DNA from: Lentisphaerae bacterium GWF2_50_93
GTDB lineage: Bacteria > Verrucomicrobiota > Lentisphaeria > Victivallales > GWF2-50-93
Direction: 5' to 3'
Assembly: GCA_001804815.1 (NCBI GenBank)
Contig: MHBI01000020.1
Location: forward strand, 62,001 to 126,000
Length of the DNA stretch: 64,000 nucleotides
The notes under the pieces were generated by a model. The model had not been told where the DNA came from. It worked only from the letters and a program-made list of their open reading frames with translations, and searched no databases. This document shows positions 1 to 7,969 of the stretch, one piece after another (the stretch's first letter is position 1; each line of letters opens with the position of its first letter). The position numbers and the translations under genes are program-made.

Positions 1-1
1 C

Positions 2-484
2 AATGTGGCCTACGGGCTGCTGGGCAGCCGAGAGGATGCCGAGGAGGTTGTCCAGGACGGTTTTGTAAAGGCCTACAATAATTTGAGGACGTTCAGGGGT
101 GATTCATCTTTTTCGACATGGCTCTACAGGATTGTGGTCAATCTGGCCAGGAACAAGTATCATTGGAACAGGAGAAGAGGTGCAGGGCAGAACATAAGCA
201 TGTCTGAAAACAGCACAAGAGAGGATGCAGGCAAGGATAAGGATCTAGATGTGCCTGACACTTCAAGCGCGCCTGAGAAGGCGATTGAAAGCTCCGAGGA
301 GGATGAAAGGATAATGAATGCGATAAACGCACTCCCGGACGCATTGAAGGAAGTCATAGTGCTCAGGCATATTGAGGATATGAGCTACGAAGACATATCC
401 GGAATTACCGGTGAAAAAATAGGAACGGTCAAGTCAAGGATCTCAAGGGCGCGGGAAACTCTTTCAGAAGTCCTTAGGAAATAG
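2..484 (+). CDS. ECF-type RNA polymerase sigma factor, 5' end outside window
   Basis: This is the C-terminal part of an extracytoplasmic-function sigma-70 factor, which directs RNA polymerase to a small regulon. The frame is open to the left window edge, so the N-terminus is missing and the GTG at 5 is not the true start. Sigma region 2 is visible as a stretch with GSREDAEEVVQDGFVKAY and the -10-binding segment FSTWLYRIVVNLARN. A linker rich in charged residues follows, then sigma region 4 (LPDALKEVIVLRHIEDMSYE, then a helix-turn-helix recognition helix ending GTVKSRISRARETL). The zinc anti-sigma gene starts 16 bases downstream, the usual arrangement. The family assignment is firm; the regulon is unknown. 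Confidence 0.93.
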   Translation, partial: NVAYGLLGSREDAEEVVQDGFVKAYNNLRTFRGDSSFSTWLYRIVVNLARNKYHWNRRRGAGQNISMSENSTREDAGKDKDLDVPDTSSAPEKAIESSEEDERIMNAINALPDALKEVIVLRHIEDMSYEDISGITGEKIGTVKSRISRARETLSEVLRK

Positions 485-500
485 ATATTGGTCCAACAGC

Positions 501-1391
501 ATGGAAAAGGATGAAATGAACAAAGAGAAGAAAATGAGGAAGCAGAATCCCGGGTGTCCGGAACATGATGAGGTATCCGCGCATTTCGATGGGAAACTTG
601 AAAAAGGAAGTCTGGAGTCGGAACATATAGGCTCCTGCTCTGAATGCCAGGCAAAATTAAAGGACTTTTCCTCCATAGCCGAAATACTGGACAGGAAGAC
701 GGCAGGGAAACTACCGGACAACTTCACTGAAAAAATGCTGCACAGGGTACGTACGAAGATATCCGCTGAAAAGAATCCTGTCATACCATTCTATCTTGTC
801 CAGTTCATGAAGGCTGCCGCAGTCTTCCTCATCATAGCCGTGATTTTCGTGTATGTTAAGAATAGTTCCGGCGAGAAGGCCCAGGTTGCTGTAAATGCTC
901 CAGTACGTTCATCTCCTCCAGCCGTCCTTGTTTCAGCTGTTCCTGAAAAAAAGTCTCCCGGGAAAATTGACATCCCCGGCGAGATCAAGCTCCGGGACCT
1001 CCGGGATGTCAGCACTTCCCCCGACATAAGATTCATGAATTTTACGAACGCCAGGGAAAACTTGACGGAAAAACCGATTGCAATACCGGAGAGTGTCAGC
1101 CATGTCTGGGTTGCGGAGAACATCAAAGAAGCGGTCGAGAAGGCGAGACGCTGCCTCATAGAGGCGGGAATCCCTGGCGACAGCATAAATTTCACCTCAG
1201 ATGGAAAAGGTACATCGACGCTGTCCCTGGATATCAATAAAAAGCAGCTGTCATCCTTTGTCAAGCTTTATGCCAATGACGGATTTGAACTTCTCTCCCC
1301 GGCCCAGCCGCAGCCGGAGCAGAACGTCTTCTTCGGGGAAGCATCCGACCCCGTAGGGTATGAGCTAAAAATCGTTTCAAAAAACAGATGA
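501..1391 (+). CDS. zinc-finger (ZAS-type) transmembrane anti-sigma factor
   Basis: The 296-residue protein has an N-terminal cytoplasmic segment with the Hx3Cx2C anti-sigma zinc motif (H42, C46, C49). One membrane helix follows at about residues 107-125, then a long, probably extracytoplasmic domain of about 170 residues with no recognised family. It lies directly behind the ECF sigma gene and probably holds that sigma factor at the membrane until a signal arrives. The first ATG (501) has no clear ribosome site; the ATG at 516 has AAAAGG five bases upstream and may be the real start. Which envelope signal releases the sigma factor cannot be read from the sequence, though the next gene is a thiol-redox protein. 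Confidence 0.85.
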   Translation: MEKDEMNKEKKMRKQNPGCPEHDEVSAHFDGKLEKGSLESEHIGSCSECQAKLKDFSSIAEILDRKTAGKLPDNFTEKMLHRVRTKISAEKNPVIPFYLVQFMKAAAVFLIIAVIFVYVKNSSGEKAQVAVNAPVRSSPPAVLVSAVPEKKSPGKIDIPGEIKLRDLRDVSTSPDIRFMNFTNARENLTEKPIAIPESVSHVWVAENIKEAVEKARRCLIEAGIPGDSINFTSDGKGTSTLSLDINKKQLSSFVKLYANDGFELLSPAQPQPEQNVFFGEASDPVGYELKIVSKNR

Positions 1392-1428
1392 TTTCATTTT
1401 CAATGGTAATCCAAGGGGGAAGCTTCAA

Positions 1429-3003
1429 ATGAAAGCAATACGGGCGCTGTTTCTTTTTTTCCTTCTTTCCCCTTCAATAAACGCCGCGAGTACCGCAGCG
1501 GCGCCATTTGCATTCTCCGGCGACATTGGACAAGGCTCGGTTGCAATTGAAGTGGAGAAGAACATCTACCTTTATTCGGACAAGTTCAAAATCTCAATAA
1601 CAGACTCTTCAGGCAATCAGGCGAAAATCCTTTCCACCCCCGCCAGTGTAGTCGAGAAGGATCCGTACGGCGAGGAGCATTCGATATATTCCGAGGGCAG
1701 GCACGAATGGAAATTCTCGGCGGACGGGCTGTCCGGCGAGATAAAAGCTGATATTGACTACCAGGCATGCGGGAAAACCCCCTTTGTCTGCTATCCGCCG
1801 CATAAGATCCAGTTCAATCTTTCAGGCCCGCCAGGAACAAGCGTTCCACATAGGAATCCGCAGGCGGATAAAATCAACCCGCCGGCAAAATGGGAGGATT
1901 CCGCAGGTAAATTCGTGATTTCCGCTTCTGAATCCGGCTATATGGATGCGAAAGCCTTCTCCGCATTCCTGGATAATTCATTGTCCAGCGGAATAACATT
2001 GAAGAAATCCCTCTTCGACGATCTGAAGGGAGGGAACCTGATAATATCCCTGATACTGATCCTGGTCGGCGGGCTCGCATTGAATCTGACTCCCTGCGTC
2101 CTGCCGATGATCCCCGTCAACATAGCGATAATCGGCGCCGGGGCGAACTCATCATCCAGACTAAACGGATTTGTACTTGGCCTGATGTACGGTGCCGGAA
2201 TAACTCTGGTCTACGGCCTTCTTGGACTGGCGGCTGTGCTGACCGGATCGACATTCGGCGCAATCAACTCATCAGCCTACTTCAACTTTGCAGCGGGGCT
2301 GGTCTTCATTTTCCTGGCACTTGGCATGTTCGATGTTTTCCCTATCGACTTCTCGAGGTTCCTGAGATCAGGTGAAACGAACAAAAGCCGCAGCCTTGTG
2401 ACCGCCTTGTTCATGGGAGGCGTATCGGCCCTGCTGGCAGGAGCATGCGTCGCGCCGGTCGTGATAGCCGTCCTGCTCTTCTCATCATACCTGTATTCAC
2501 AGGGGGACATATACGGTCTGCTGATGCCTTTCCTCCTGGGCGCCGGAATGGCGCTGCCCTGGCCTTTCGCCGGAGCAGGACTGTCGCTCCTGCCCAAACC
2601 CGGCGCCTGGATGATCAAGGTGAAATATGCGTTCGGAATTTTCATCGCCGCAATAGCCGCCTACTACCTTTTCACCGGATACACGATTGCTTCAAATAAA
2701 GAGCAGGTGTTCCAGGACAACGGTTGGAATTCATCTATCGCGGAAGCGCTTGCCGAAGCCCAGAAGGAAAACCGTCCGCTGCTGATCGATTTTACCGCAA
2801 GCTGGTGCAAGAACTGTGAAGCAATGGATCTGACCACATTGAAGGATCCGAAGGTCTTGGAAAAACTCGAAAAGTTTGTAAAGCTCAAGTTCAGGGCGGA
2901 AAACCCAAACGCTCCGGCGATAAAGGAAGTACTCTCATACTTCAAGGTGCTCGGGCTCCCGACCTATGTTGTATTGAAGCCGACTCCGGAATTTAGAAAG
3001 TAG
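1429..3003 (+). CDS. dsbD: DsbD-like thiol:disulfide interchange protein, C-terminus truncated
   Basis: DsbD-type proteins carry reducing power from cytoplasmic thioredoxin across the inner membrane. A signal peptide (residues 1-20) precedes an N-terminal domain with a Cys pair (C114, C121). A multi-helix membrane core from about residue 205 to 420 carries the two conserved cysteine segments LNLTPCVLPMIP and LLAGACVAPVVI. The C-terminal thioredoxin domain has CKNC at residues 460-463. The start has a strong ribosome site (AAGGGGGA). The protein stops right after the cis-proline segment LPTYVVLKP, with the last residues PEFRK and the stop codon encoded by a short repeat array, so about 25 residues of the thioredoxin fold seem to be lost. 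It may work with the upstream sigma/anti-sigma pair. Confidence 0.88.
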   Translation: MKAIRALFLFFLLSPSINAASTAAAPFAFSGDIGQGSVAIEVEKNIYLYSDKFKISITDSSGNQAKILSTPASVVEKDPYGEEHSIYSEGRHEWKFSADGLSGEIKADIDYQACGKTPFVCYPPHKIQFNLSGPPGTSVPHRNPQADKINPPAKWEDSAGKFVISASESGYMDAKAFSAFLDNSLSSGITLKKSLFDDLKGGNLIISLILILVGGLALNLTPCVLPMIPVNIAIIGAGANSSSRLNGFVLGLMYGAGITLVYGLLGLAAVLTGSTFGAINSSAYFNFAAGLVFIFLALGMFDVFPIDFSRFLRSGETNKSRSLVTALFMGGVSALLAGACVAPVVIAVLLFSSYLYSQGDIYGLLMPFLLGAGMALPWPFAGAGLSLLPKPGAWMIKVKYAFGIFIAAIAAYYLFTGYTIASNKEQVFQDNGWNSSIAEALAEAQKENRPLLIDFTASWCKNCEAMDLTTLKDPKVLEKLEKFVKLKFRAENPNAPAIKEVLSYFKVLGLPTYVVLKPTPEFRK

Positions 3004-3030
3004 AATTTAGAATTTAGAAAGTAGAAAACA
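2990..3030 (+). repeat. short direct-repeat array at the dsbD 3' end
   Basis: Units of GAATTTAGAA and GAATTTAGAAAGTA are repeated head to tail. The dsbD reading frame runs into the array, which supplies its last codons and stop. Confidence 0.8.
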
Positions 3031-3082
3031 GTGCCAGGATTTGAACTCCCGAACTTGCGCATCCCCGAAATCCCGCACTTCT

Positions 3083-4351
3083 TCATATATTCCGTGTCTC
3101 AAGAAAATCTGTCAGCAGTTTCTCAAGGTTGACGTGCTTGCCCTGCGGCAGGTTGAAACGCTCGCATATCTCGCGGATTATCCTTGCGCTGTGCCCGACG
3201 GTCCCGCTCATGAGATCGGAAGCGGTGCGCTGGAGCTTGACTTCTATTTCCGGGATGCGGCATGTATATGCGGCATCGCTGGATTTTCCACCTGTCCCTG
3301 AAAGACGTACTTTCTCGACTGAGGATATTTTGAATTTAAGGCTTAAAAGCTCGTCAGTGCAGCCAAGCTCATAGTAGTATTGACCGAGAAAATGCACGGC
3401 GCTCGAAACAAACCTGATGACGTCCTCGTAGCGCAGGGAGTTCTTATCCTTGTCAAGCACGGTCACATAATGAAAGAGCCCTGAACTGAAAGCCTGCCAG
3501 TACTGCTTGCGTTCCCTGGAGAATGTCCTGAACGCCACGTTGGTGAAATAGCTGTCTTCACTCTCCTCGAGGAAAATAAAGGATGATTCCAGAGTCGTTG
3601 AAATAGAATTGTCGACGGCACGCTGTATTTCCGACAAGGCGAATTTCTCCATGATGAATTCAGAAGGGAAGACCGACAGCTCCCATAGAGTGCCATTTTC
3701 CGGGCTGAACTCGCCTTTCCTCTTGTCAAAAATCCTGTAGGAATGGTTCATCTGTTCCTTGAACTCGCTCTTCGCCTCTGGTGCTAGAGTTTTTCTTCCC
3801 TCATACAGGATCCCCCTCAGCATCCTGCCAAGAAGTTCGCGCTGGTTCCTCAGAGCTCGCTGCACGATACCGTGGATTTCGGACGCCTTGAAGGCAGGAC
3901 GGCTTGACGCATCGGCGGTCCTGATGTAGAAGACCCCCTGCTGGAGTTCGGAATTGCAGCTGACCGAGCATACATGGGGTATCTCCGAGAAGCGCCTTAT
4001 TACAAACACTACATATCTTCTTCCGTCGATCACAGGACGTTCAACGTCAAAATCAATCTGGGGATCCGAAAACCTGTTTATTACGTTGCCGACATCCGTG
4101 GGATCGAACGATCTGCACTGCCTGTCGTTGAGCCCGGTATAGAGGCATGGTCTTCCTGACTTGTCCTCACCTACTCCTACGACGATATATCCGCCCTTGG
4201 TGTTGGCCATGGCCATGCAGTGGCGCGCGAAACGGGCTTTGCCGGCCCTTGTGAGATTGTTCCAGTTCTGGGCCGCCTTGTAGTCGAGCTCTTCCGATTC
4301 AATGCCGCGGAAGATTATCGGCCTCCAGTCGAAGGACATCCCTGTTTTCAT
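3083..4351 (-). CDS. AlbA_2 (Schlafen-type) domain protein, putative nucleic-acid binding
   Basis: The 422-residue protein carries an AlbA_2 domain over about residues 10-170. Recognisable features are an acidic E-x-L-D-Y/F-K start (SEELDYKAA), the segment MANTKGGYIVVGVGEDKSG and a C-terminal strand pattern around GVFYIRTADASSRPA. AlbA_2 domains occur in putative DNA- or RNA-binding regulators, often beside ATPase or winged-helix domains. Here the remaining 250 residues match nothing I know. The start codon overlaps the stop of the upstream membrane protein by one base (TGATG), so the two are probably translationally coupled. The family call is good; the role is unknown. Confidence 0.75.
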   Translation of the reverse strand: MKTGMSFDWRPIIFRGIESEELDYKAAQNWNNLTRAGKARFARHCMAMANTKGGYIVVGVGEDKSGRPCLYTGLNDRQCRSFDPTDVGNVINRFSDPQIDFDVERPVIDGRRYVVFVIRRFSEIPHVCSVSCNSELQQGVFYIRTADASSRPAFKASEIHGIVQRALRNQRELLGRMLRGILYEGRKTLAPEAKSEFKEQMNHSYRIFDKRKGEFSPENGTLWELSVFPSEFIMEKFALSEIQRAVDNSISTTLESSFIFLEESEDSYFTNVAFRTFSRERKQYWQAFSSGLFHYVTVLDKDKNSLRYEDVIRFVSSAVHFLGQYYYELGCTDELLSLKFKISSVEKVRLSGTGGKSSDAAYTCRIPEIEVKLQRTASDLMSGTVGHSARIIREICERFNLPQGKHVNLEKLLTDFLETRNI

Positions 4352-4749
4352 CAGTCTTCAATTTTATGTTTGGAAATTGGAGCGGAAAATATCTGTTTTT
4401 CGTCCTTTAATCCGTTTAATCCGTTATTTTCCTTCCTGGAAATGCTGGGGAGCGCAGGGGGGGCGCTGATGTCAGGATACTCCCGTCTTTCCTCAAGCTT
4501 CAGGATCATCATCCTTATTGTCTTGAGCTCCTCGGCAAACGCCTTGAATTTCTTGTCCATGATCCATTCAATGTGCGATTCCATGTTCTGCTCACGCTTC
4601 TTCATGAGTTCTATCAGGTAGCCGATCCCGGCAAGAAGGAAGCCATAGGCGAAAAGATGGATATACATCTGAGGGAGATACCCCATCACAAAATAGCATA
4701 TGACCGTGCCTATGATCATGACGACAGCAAGAATTGAGAAAACCCACAT
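4351..4749 (-). CDS. small two-helix membrane protein, unknown function
   Basis: The 132-residue protein has two strongly hydrophobic segments in its first 50 residues (around FSILAVVMIIGTVICYFVMG and IHLFAYGFLLAGIGYLIEL). A charged, probably helical cytoplasmic part with MKKREQNMESHIEWIMDKK follows and could form a coiled coil. No family is recognised. Its stop overlaps the start of the AlbA_2 gene by one base, so the products are probably made together. The small protein might anchor the AlbA_2 protein at the membrane, but this is only suggested by the coupling. Confidence 0.6.
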   Translation of the reverse strand: MWVFSILAVVMIIGTVICYFVMGYLPQMYIHLFAYGFLLAGIGYLIELMKKREQNMESHIEWIMDKKFKAFAEELKTIRMMILKLEERREYPDISAPPALPSISRKENNGLNGLKDEKQIFSAPISKHKIED

Positions 4750-4820
4750 AGAAAACTCCTGGATAGATTCAATTAAAATACTAAAATATTCTTTCCCGTC
4801 ATTTTTTCAATTAAATTTCA

Positions 4821-5774
4821 TCATGTTGCAGCCAATAATTTTTTCATGTCATCCGGCAGTTCGGCATTGAAAACAAGCTTTTCTCCTGAAATCGGATGCT
4901 GGAATTCAAGGCTTGACGAATGCAGAGCCTGCCTTGCAATCATGAGGAGACTCCTGTCATCATCGGTCATCGCGTCTTCAATGAACCTTAAATATATTGT
5001 CTCATCCCGGCCGTATATCTTGTCTCCTACCAATGGAAATCCGAGGGAACAGAGGGTGGCCCGTATCTGATGCATGCGTCCGGTGGCGAGTTCGGCCTCC
5101 ACTATGCTCAAGCCTCCATTTGCTCCAAGAAGCCTGAATTTTGTTTCGGAATATTCATCCTTTTCCCCAAGCCTGGCCCCCTGGTAGAATTTCCGTTTCT
5201 TCCTGACAGCGCTGCAGACGCCATCAGTCAGAAAACCAACCGCATTGCAGGCATCCGGAAATTTCCCATGCACCACGGCGGTGTATTTCTTCACGATCCC
5301 GGAATGCGCCTCGGACATCGCCGCCGCGACTGCGGGAGACCTGGCTAGAAGAACAAGCCCGGAAGTCTCCCGATCAATCCTGTTGACAAAATAAATCTTC
5401 CCGAATTTTTCAGAAAGGAGGCGCCATAGGGTGTTCCTGAAAAATATTCCTGCGGGATGACATGGCAGGTTGCCTGATTTTGAGACCGCAATAATGTGTT
5501 CGTCGGAAAAGACTACATTGAAGCCTGGGTCGACTTCCGGCTCGGTTATATCGCCAGTGTCATACTCAATCCTGTCCCCTTTCACCAGCCTGCGGGATGA
5601 TCTGGAAGATCTCCCGTTCAACTGGATTTTCCCTTCCCCGACAAGGTTCTGCCATTCGTTCCTCGAATGATAGGTGAATCTTTCAGCGAGGTAGACGTCC
5701 AGGCGCCTGCCCTCGCCGGCCCCATCCGCGAAGACCACGGCCTTCCGGGAATTTGTATTGTCGGGCTTAGTCAC
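4821..5774 (-). CDS. RluA-family RNA pseudouridine synthase
   Basis: This enzyme isomerises uridine to pseudouridine in rRNA or tRNA. The N-terminal S4 RNA-binding domain spans about residues 18-75 (RRLDVYLAERF and KIQLNGRSSRSS). The catalytic domain contains the motif NRIDRETSGLVLL with the catalytic Asp, and the later family motifs GRMHQIRATL and RQALHSSSLEFQHP. The length of 317 residues fits RluA/RluD proteins. Translation probably begins at GTG 5774, which has AAAGGA seven bases upstream. The exact RNA target cannot be told from sequence. Confidence 0.92.
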   Translation of the reverse strand: MTKPDNTNSRKAVVFADGAGEGRRLDVYLAERFTYHSRNEWQNLVGEGKIQLNGRSSRSSRRLVKGDRIEYDTGDITEPEVDPGFNVVFSDEHIIAVSKSGNLPCHPAGIFFRNTLWRLLSEKFGKIYFVNRIDRETSGLVLLARSPAVAAAMSEAHSGIVKKYTAVVHGKFPDACNAVGFLTDGVCSAVRKKRKFYQGARLGEKDEYSETKFRLLGANGGLSIVEAELATGRMHQIRATLCSLGFPLVGDKIYGRDETIYLRFIEDAMTDDDRSLLMIARQALHSSSLEFQHPISGEKLVFNAELPDDMKKLLAAT

Positions 5775-5842
5775 AGTCAGTCCTTTATTTCTTTTGAAAA
5801 TACCACGGAGGCATTTGAAATCAACACGCCTCCTGAGGAATG

Positions 5843-5882
5843 TAAAAAAAAGAAAAGGAGGCGGTGTCTATCCGCCTCCTTT
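5843..5882 (-). terminator. rho-independent terminator of the amt-PII operon
   Basis: Read on the minus strand, a 10-bp stem AAGGAGGCGG/CCGCCTCCTT with a 7-base loop is followed by a T-rich run. It lies 26 bases after the PII stop codon. Confidence 0.85.
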
Positions 5883-5907
5883 CCATCACTGGCGATTGAA
5901 CCTTGAA

Positions 5908-6249
5908 TCAGCCTATGGCGACACCTCCCGACTCGCCCGTCCTGATCCTCATGCATTCCGCAAGATCAAGCACGAATATCTTTCCGTCTCCAACCTCGCC
6001 CGTCCGCCCGCCTGCGACTATCGCATCTATTGCCGGCTTGACGAACGCATCGTTGACCGCAATCTCAAGCTTGATCTTCTTCAGGAGGCTTCCCGCCTCC
6101 TTGTGGCTCCTGTAGACGGTGGCGACACCTTTCTGACGCCCTCTCCCCATCACGGAAGTCACTGTCACCAGATGAATCTCCTTCTCTTCGAGCTTCTGCA
6201 GGACGTCGTCCATCCTGTCGGGCTGTATTATTGCAATTATATATTTCAT
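5908..6249 (-). CDS. PII signal-transduction protein (GlnK-like), T-loop lacks Tyr51
   Basis: PII proteins sense ATP/ADP and 2-oxoglutarate and block ammonium transporters with their T-loop. The 113-residue protein has the full fold and the signature GEVGDGKIFVLDLAECMRIRTG. Tyr46 is present (VYRS), but position 51, the uridylylated Tyr in enterobacterial GlnB/GlnK, is Glu. Control by uridylylation at Tyr51 is therefore not possible, and ligand binding alone is likely. The gene follows the ammonium transporter by 11 bases with an AGGAGG ribosome site, the classic amtB-glnK pairing in reversed order. A strong terminator follows. Confidence 0.93.
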   Translation of the reverse strand: MKYIIAIIQPDRMDDVLQKLEEKEIHLVTVTSVMGRGRQKGVATVYRSHKEAGSLLKKIKLEIAVNDAFVKPAIDAIVAGGRTGEVGDGKIFVLDLAECMRIRTGESGGVAIG

Positions 6250-6260
6250 TTCCTACCTCC

Positions 6261-7631
6261 TTATTCCAATGTTGTGTAACCGGCTTCACGATGTTCGGCG
6301 AGATCAAGACCGACTCTTTCCTCATGCTCGCTCGCCCTGAGTCCGAACAGCTTGTCGACTATCCAGAACAGAACATAGCTTGCAATGAAGGAATAGACCA
6401 TCGTGATCGCCACTGCCTTGATCTGTATGAACAGCTGTCCGGGATTTCCATAGAAAAGCCCGTCGGCTCCGGCGGAATTCACAAGCTTGGTGGCAAGCAG
6501 TCCTGTCGCCAGGGCTCCGAAGATTCCACCGACACCATGGACGCCGAACGCATCAAGACTGTCGTCATAACCCAGTTTCGCCTTGCAGAAGCTGACAGAT
6601 ATATAGCAGATGACTCCAGCGCCAATGCCGATTATGATGGCCCCCATCGGGGTCACGAAACCGGATGCCGGAGTGATGGCGACAAGCCCTGCGACCGCGC
6701 CGGTGATTACACCAAGCACGGTTGAACGCTTGTTGAAGAACAGATCCATGATTCCCCATGCAAGGCCGGCTGCGGCTGTCGCAACATGCGTAACCACGAA
6801 TGCGCTGGCGGCAAGGCCGTTGGCGGCAAGGGCGCTTCCTGCATTGAACCCGAACCATCCGAACCAGAGAAGTCCGGCGCCAAGAACGGCGAAAGGCAGG
6901 TTGTGCGGAGGGGACATCTTATCGGGATACCCAATCCTCTTTCCGAGGAACAATGCGGCCGCGAGCGCCGCCATTCCAGCGTTGATATGTACGACCGTGC
7001 CTCCTGCGAAATCCAGAGCGCCCATGCCTCCGAAAGTTCCAAGGAGCCCCTTGTCGGCCCATACCCAGTGACATACCGGATCATACACGATGGTGGACCA
7101 GAGAAGCGTGAATATGCAGAAAGGAACGAATTTGATCCTTTCAGCGAACGCACCGATTATGAGCGCCGGCGTGATCACCGCGAACATGGCCTGGAATATC
7201 ATGAATGCCTGATGCGGAACGGTCGTCCCGTATACTGAATGCGGTTCAAGCCCGACTCCATTCAGGCCAACCCAGGAAAGATCGCCTATGATCCCCTTGA
7301 TGTCGGGCCCGAAGGAAAGACTGTATCCGAGAAGCACCCACTGTATGGTGACCAGGCAGAGGATAGCCATGCACTGCATCAGCACCGAAAGCACGTTCTT
7401 CCTTCTGACCAGGCCTCCGTAGAAGAATGCAAGCCCGGGAGTCATCAGCATGACAAGCGCCGCACTGGCAAGCAGCCATGCCGTGTCGCCAGAGTTGATA
7501 ACCGGCGGTGCCGCCGCAGCTACCGCGGCAACTGCCGGAGCAGCCGCCTCCTCCGCAACCGCCATGCCGGCAAACCCGGTTCCAAGAGCGGTAAACAGAG
7601 GCAGTCCAAACATCAAATTTCTCTTTCTCAT
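6261..7631 (-). CDS. amt: Amt-family ammonium transporter 1
   Basis: This channel-like membrane protein conducts ammonium. After a signal-like N-terminus and an Ala/Pro-rich linker there are about eleven membrane helices. They include the family segments GLAFFYGGLVRRKN and DFAGGTVVHINAG (first pore His) and FGVHGVGGIFGALATG (second pore His). The start at 7631 was chosen over an upstream codon because AGGAAGAGG precedes it at proper spacing. It heads an operon with the PII gene 11 bases downstream, and a sigma-54-type promoter lies about 65 bases upstream. That fits nitrogen-limitation control. Confidence 0.95.
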   Translation of the reverse strand: MRKRNLMFGLPLFTALGTGFAGMAVAEEAAAPAVAAVAAAAPPVINSGDTAWLLASAALVMLMTPGLAFFYGGLVRRKNVLSVLMQCMAILCLVTIQWVLLGYSLSFGPDIKGIIGDLSWVGLNGVGLEPHSVYGTTVPHQAFMIFQAMFAVITPALIIGAFAERIKFVPFCIFTLLWSTIVYDPVCHWVWADKGLLGTFGGMGALDFAGGTVVHINAGMAALAAALFLGKRIGYPDKMSPPHNLPFAVLGAGLLWFGWFGFNAGSALAANGLAASAFVVTHVATAAAGLAWGIMDLFFNKRSTVLGVITGAVAGLVAITPASGFVTPMGAIIIGIGAGVICYISVSFCKAKLGYDDSLDAFGVHGVGGIFGALATGLLATKLVNSAGADGLFYGNPGQLFIQIKAVAITMVYSFIASYVLFWIVDKLFGLRASEHEERVGLDLAEHREAGYTTLE

Positions 7632-7692
7632 GTCCTCTTCCTTTCGTTTAATTAACAATTCATGTCAAACATTTAAACTTGCCCTGAGCTTT

Positions 7693-7709
7693 AGCAAAGT
7701 CCATGCCAA
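7693..7709 (-). promoter_or_regulatory. sigma-54 (-24/-12) promoter of amt 1
   Basis: Minus strand reads TTGGCATGGACTTTGCT. The GG and GC elements are spaced exactly 12 bases, as in the consensus TTGGCACG-N4-TTGC, and the start codon is about 62 bases downstream. A near-consensus site also precedes the second ammonium transporter at 24700. Confidence 0.75.
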
Positions 7710-7739
7710 CCGACATAGCATCATAGCTATCACCTTACA

Positions 7740-7835
7740 TGCCAATATGTTATAATTATATCATTGCAATTACCATAAAGTAACGCAATGCGATACTTAT
7801 AACATTATTGTAACTTATTATTAATTTTATAACCC
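7740..7835. promoter_or_regulatory. AT-rich putative activator-binding region between amt 1 and hisD
   Basis: Within this AT-rich stretch are TTATAACATTATTG (7797-7810), GCAATGCG (7785-7792) and several GTAAC boxes. The 14-mer and the 8-mer both recur exactly upstream of amt 2 (24731-24744, 24845-24852). The position upstream of a sigma-54 promoter suggests enhancer sites for an NtrC-like activator. The motif is not the classical NtrC palindrome. Confidence 0.4.
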
Positions 7836-7969
7836 TTTTGCAACACGTCAAGAAGCATGAAGTCCGCGCTACCCCCTTTTCGAGCAGCGTCCAACTGGTG
7901 TCATGCTGGCAAATATCGTTCCATAGTGTAAGTTTAGGGAACCTAAAAAATAAACACGGACACAGTTCG

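Noticed and set aside
7838..7969. Upstream extension of hisD
   Set aside because: The segment is not HisD-like and covers the AT-rich promoter region; the family start is at 7970.
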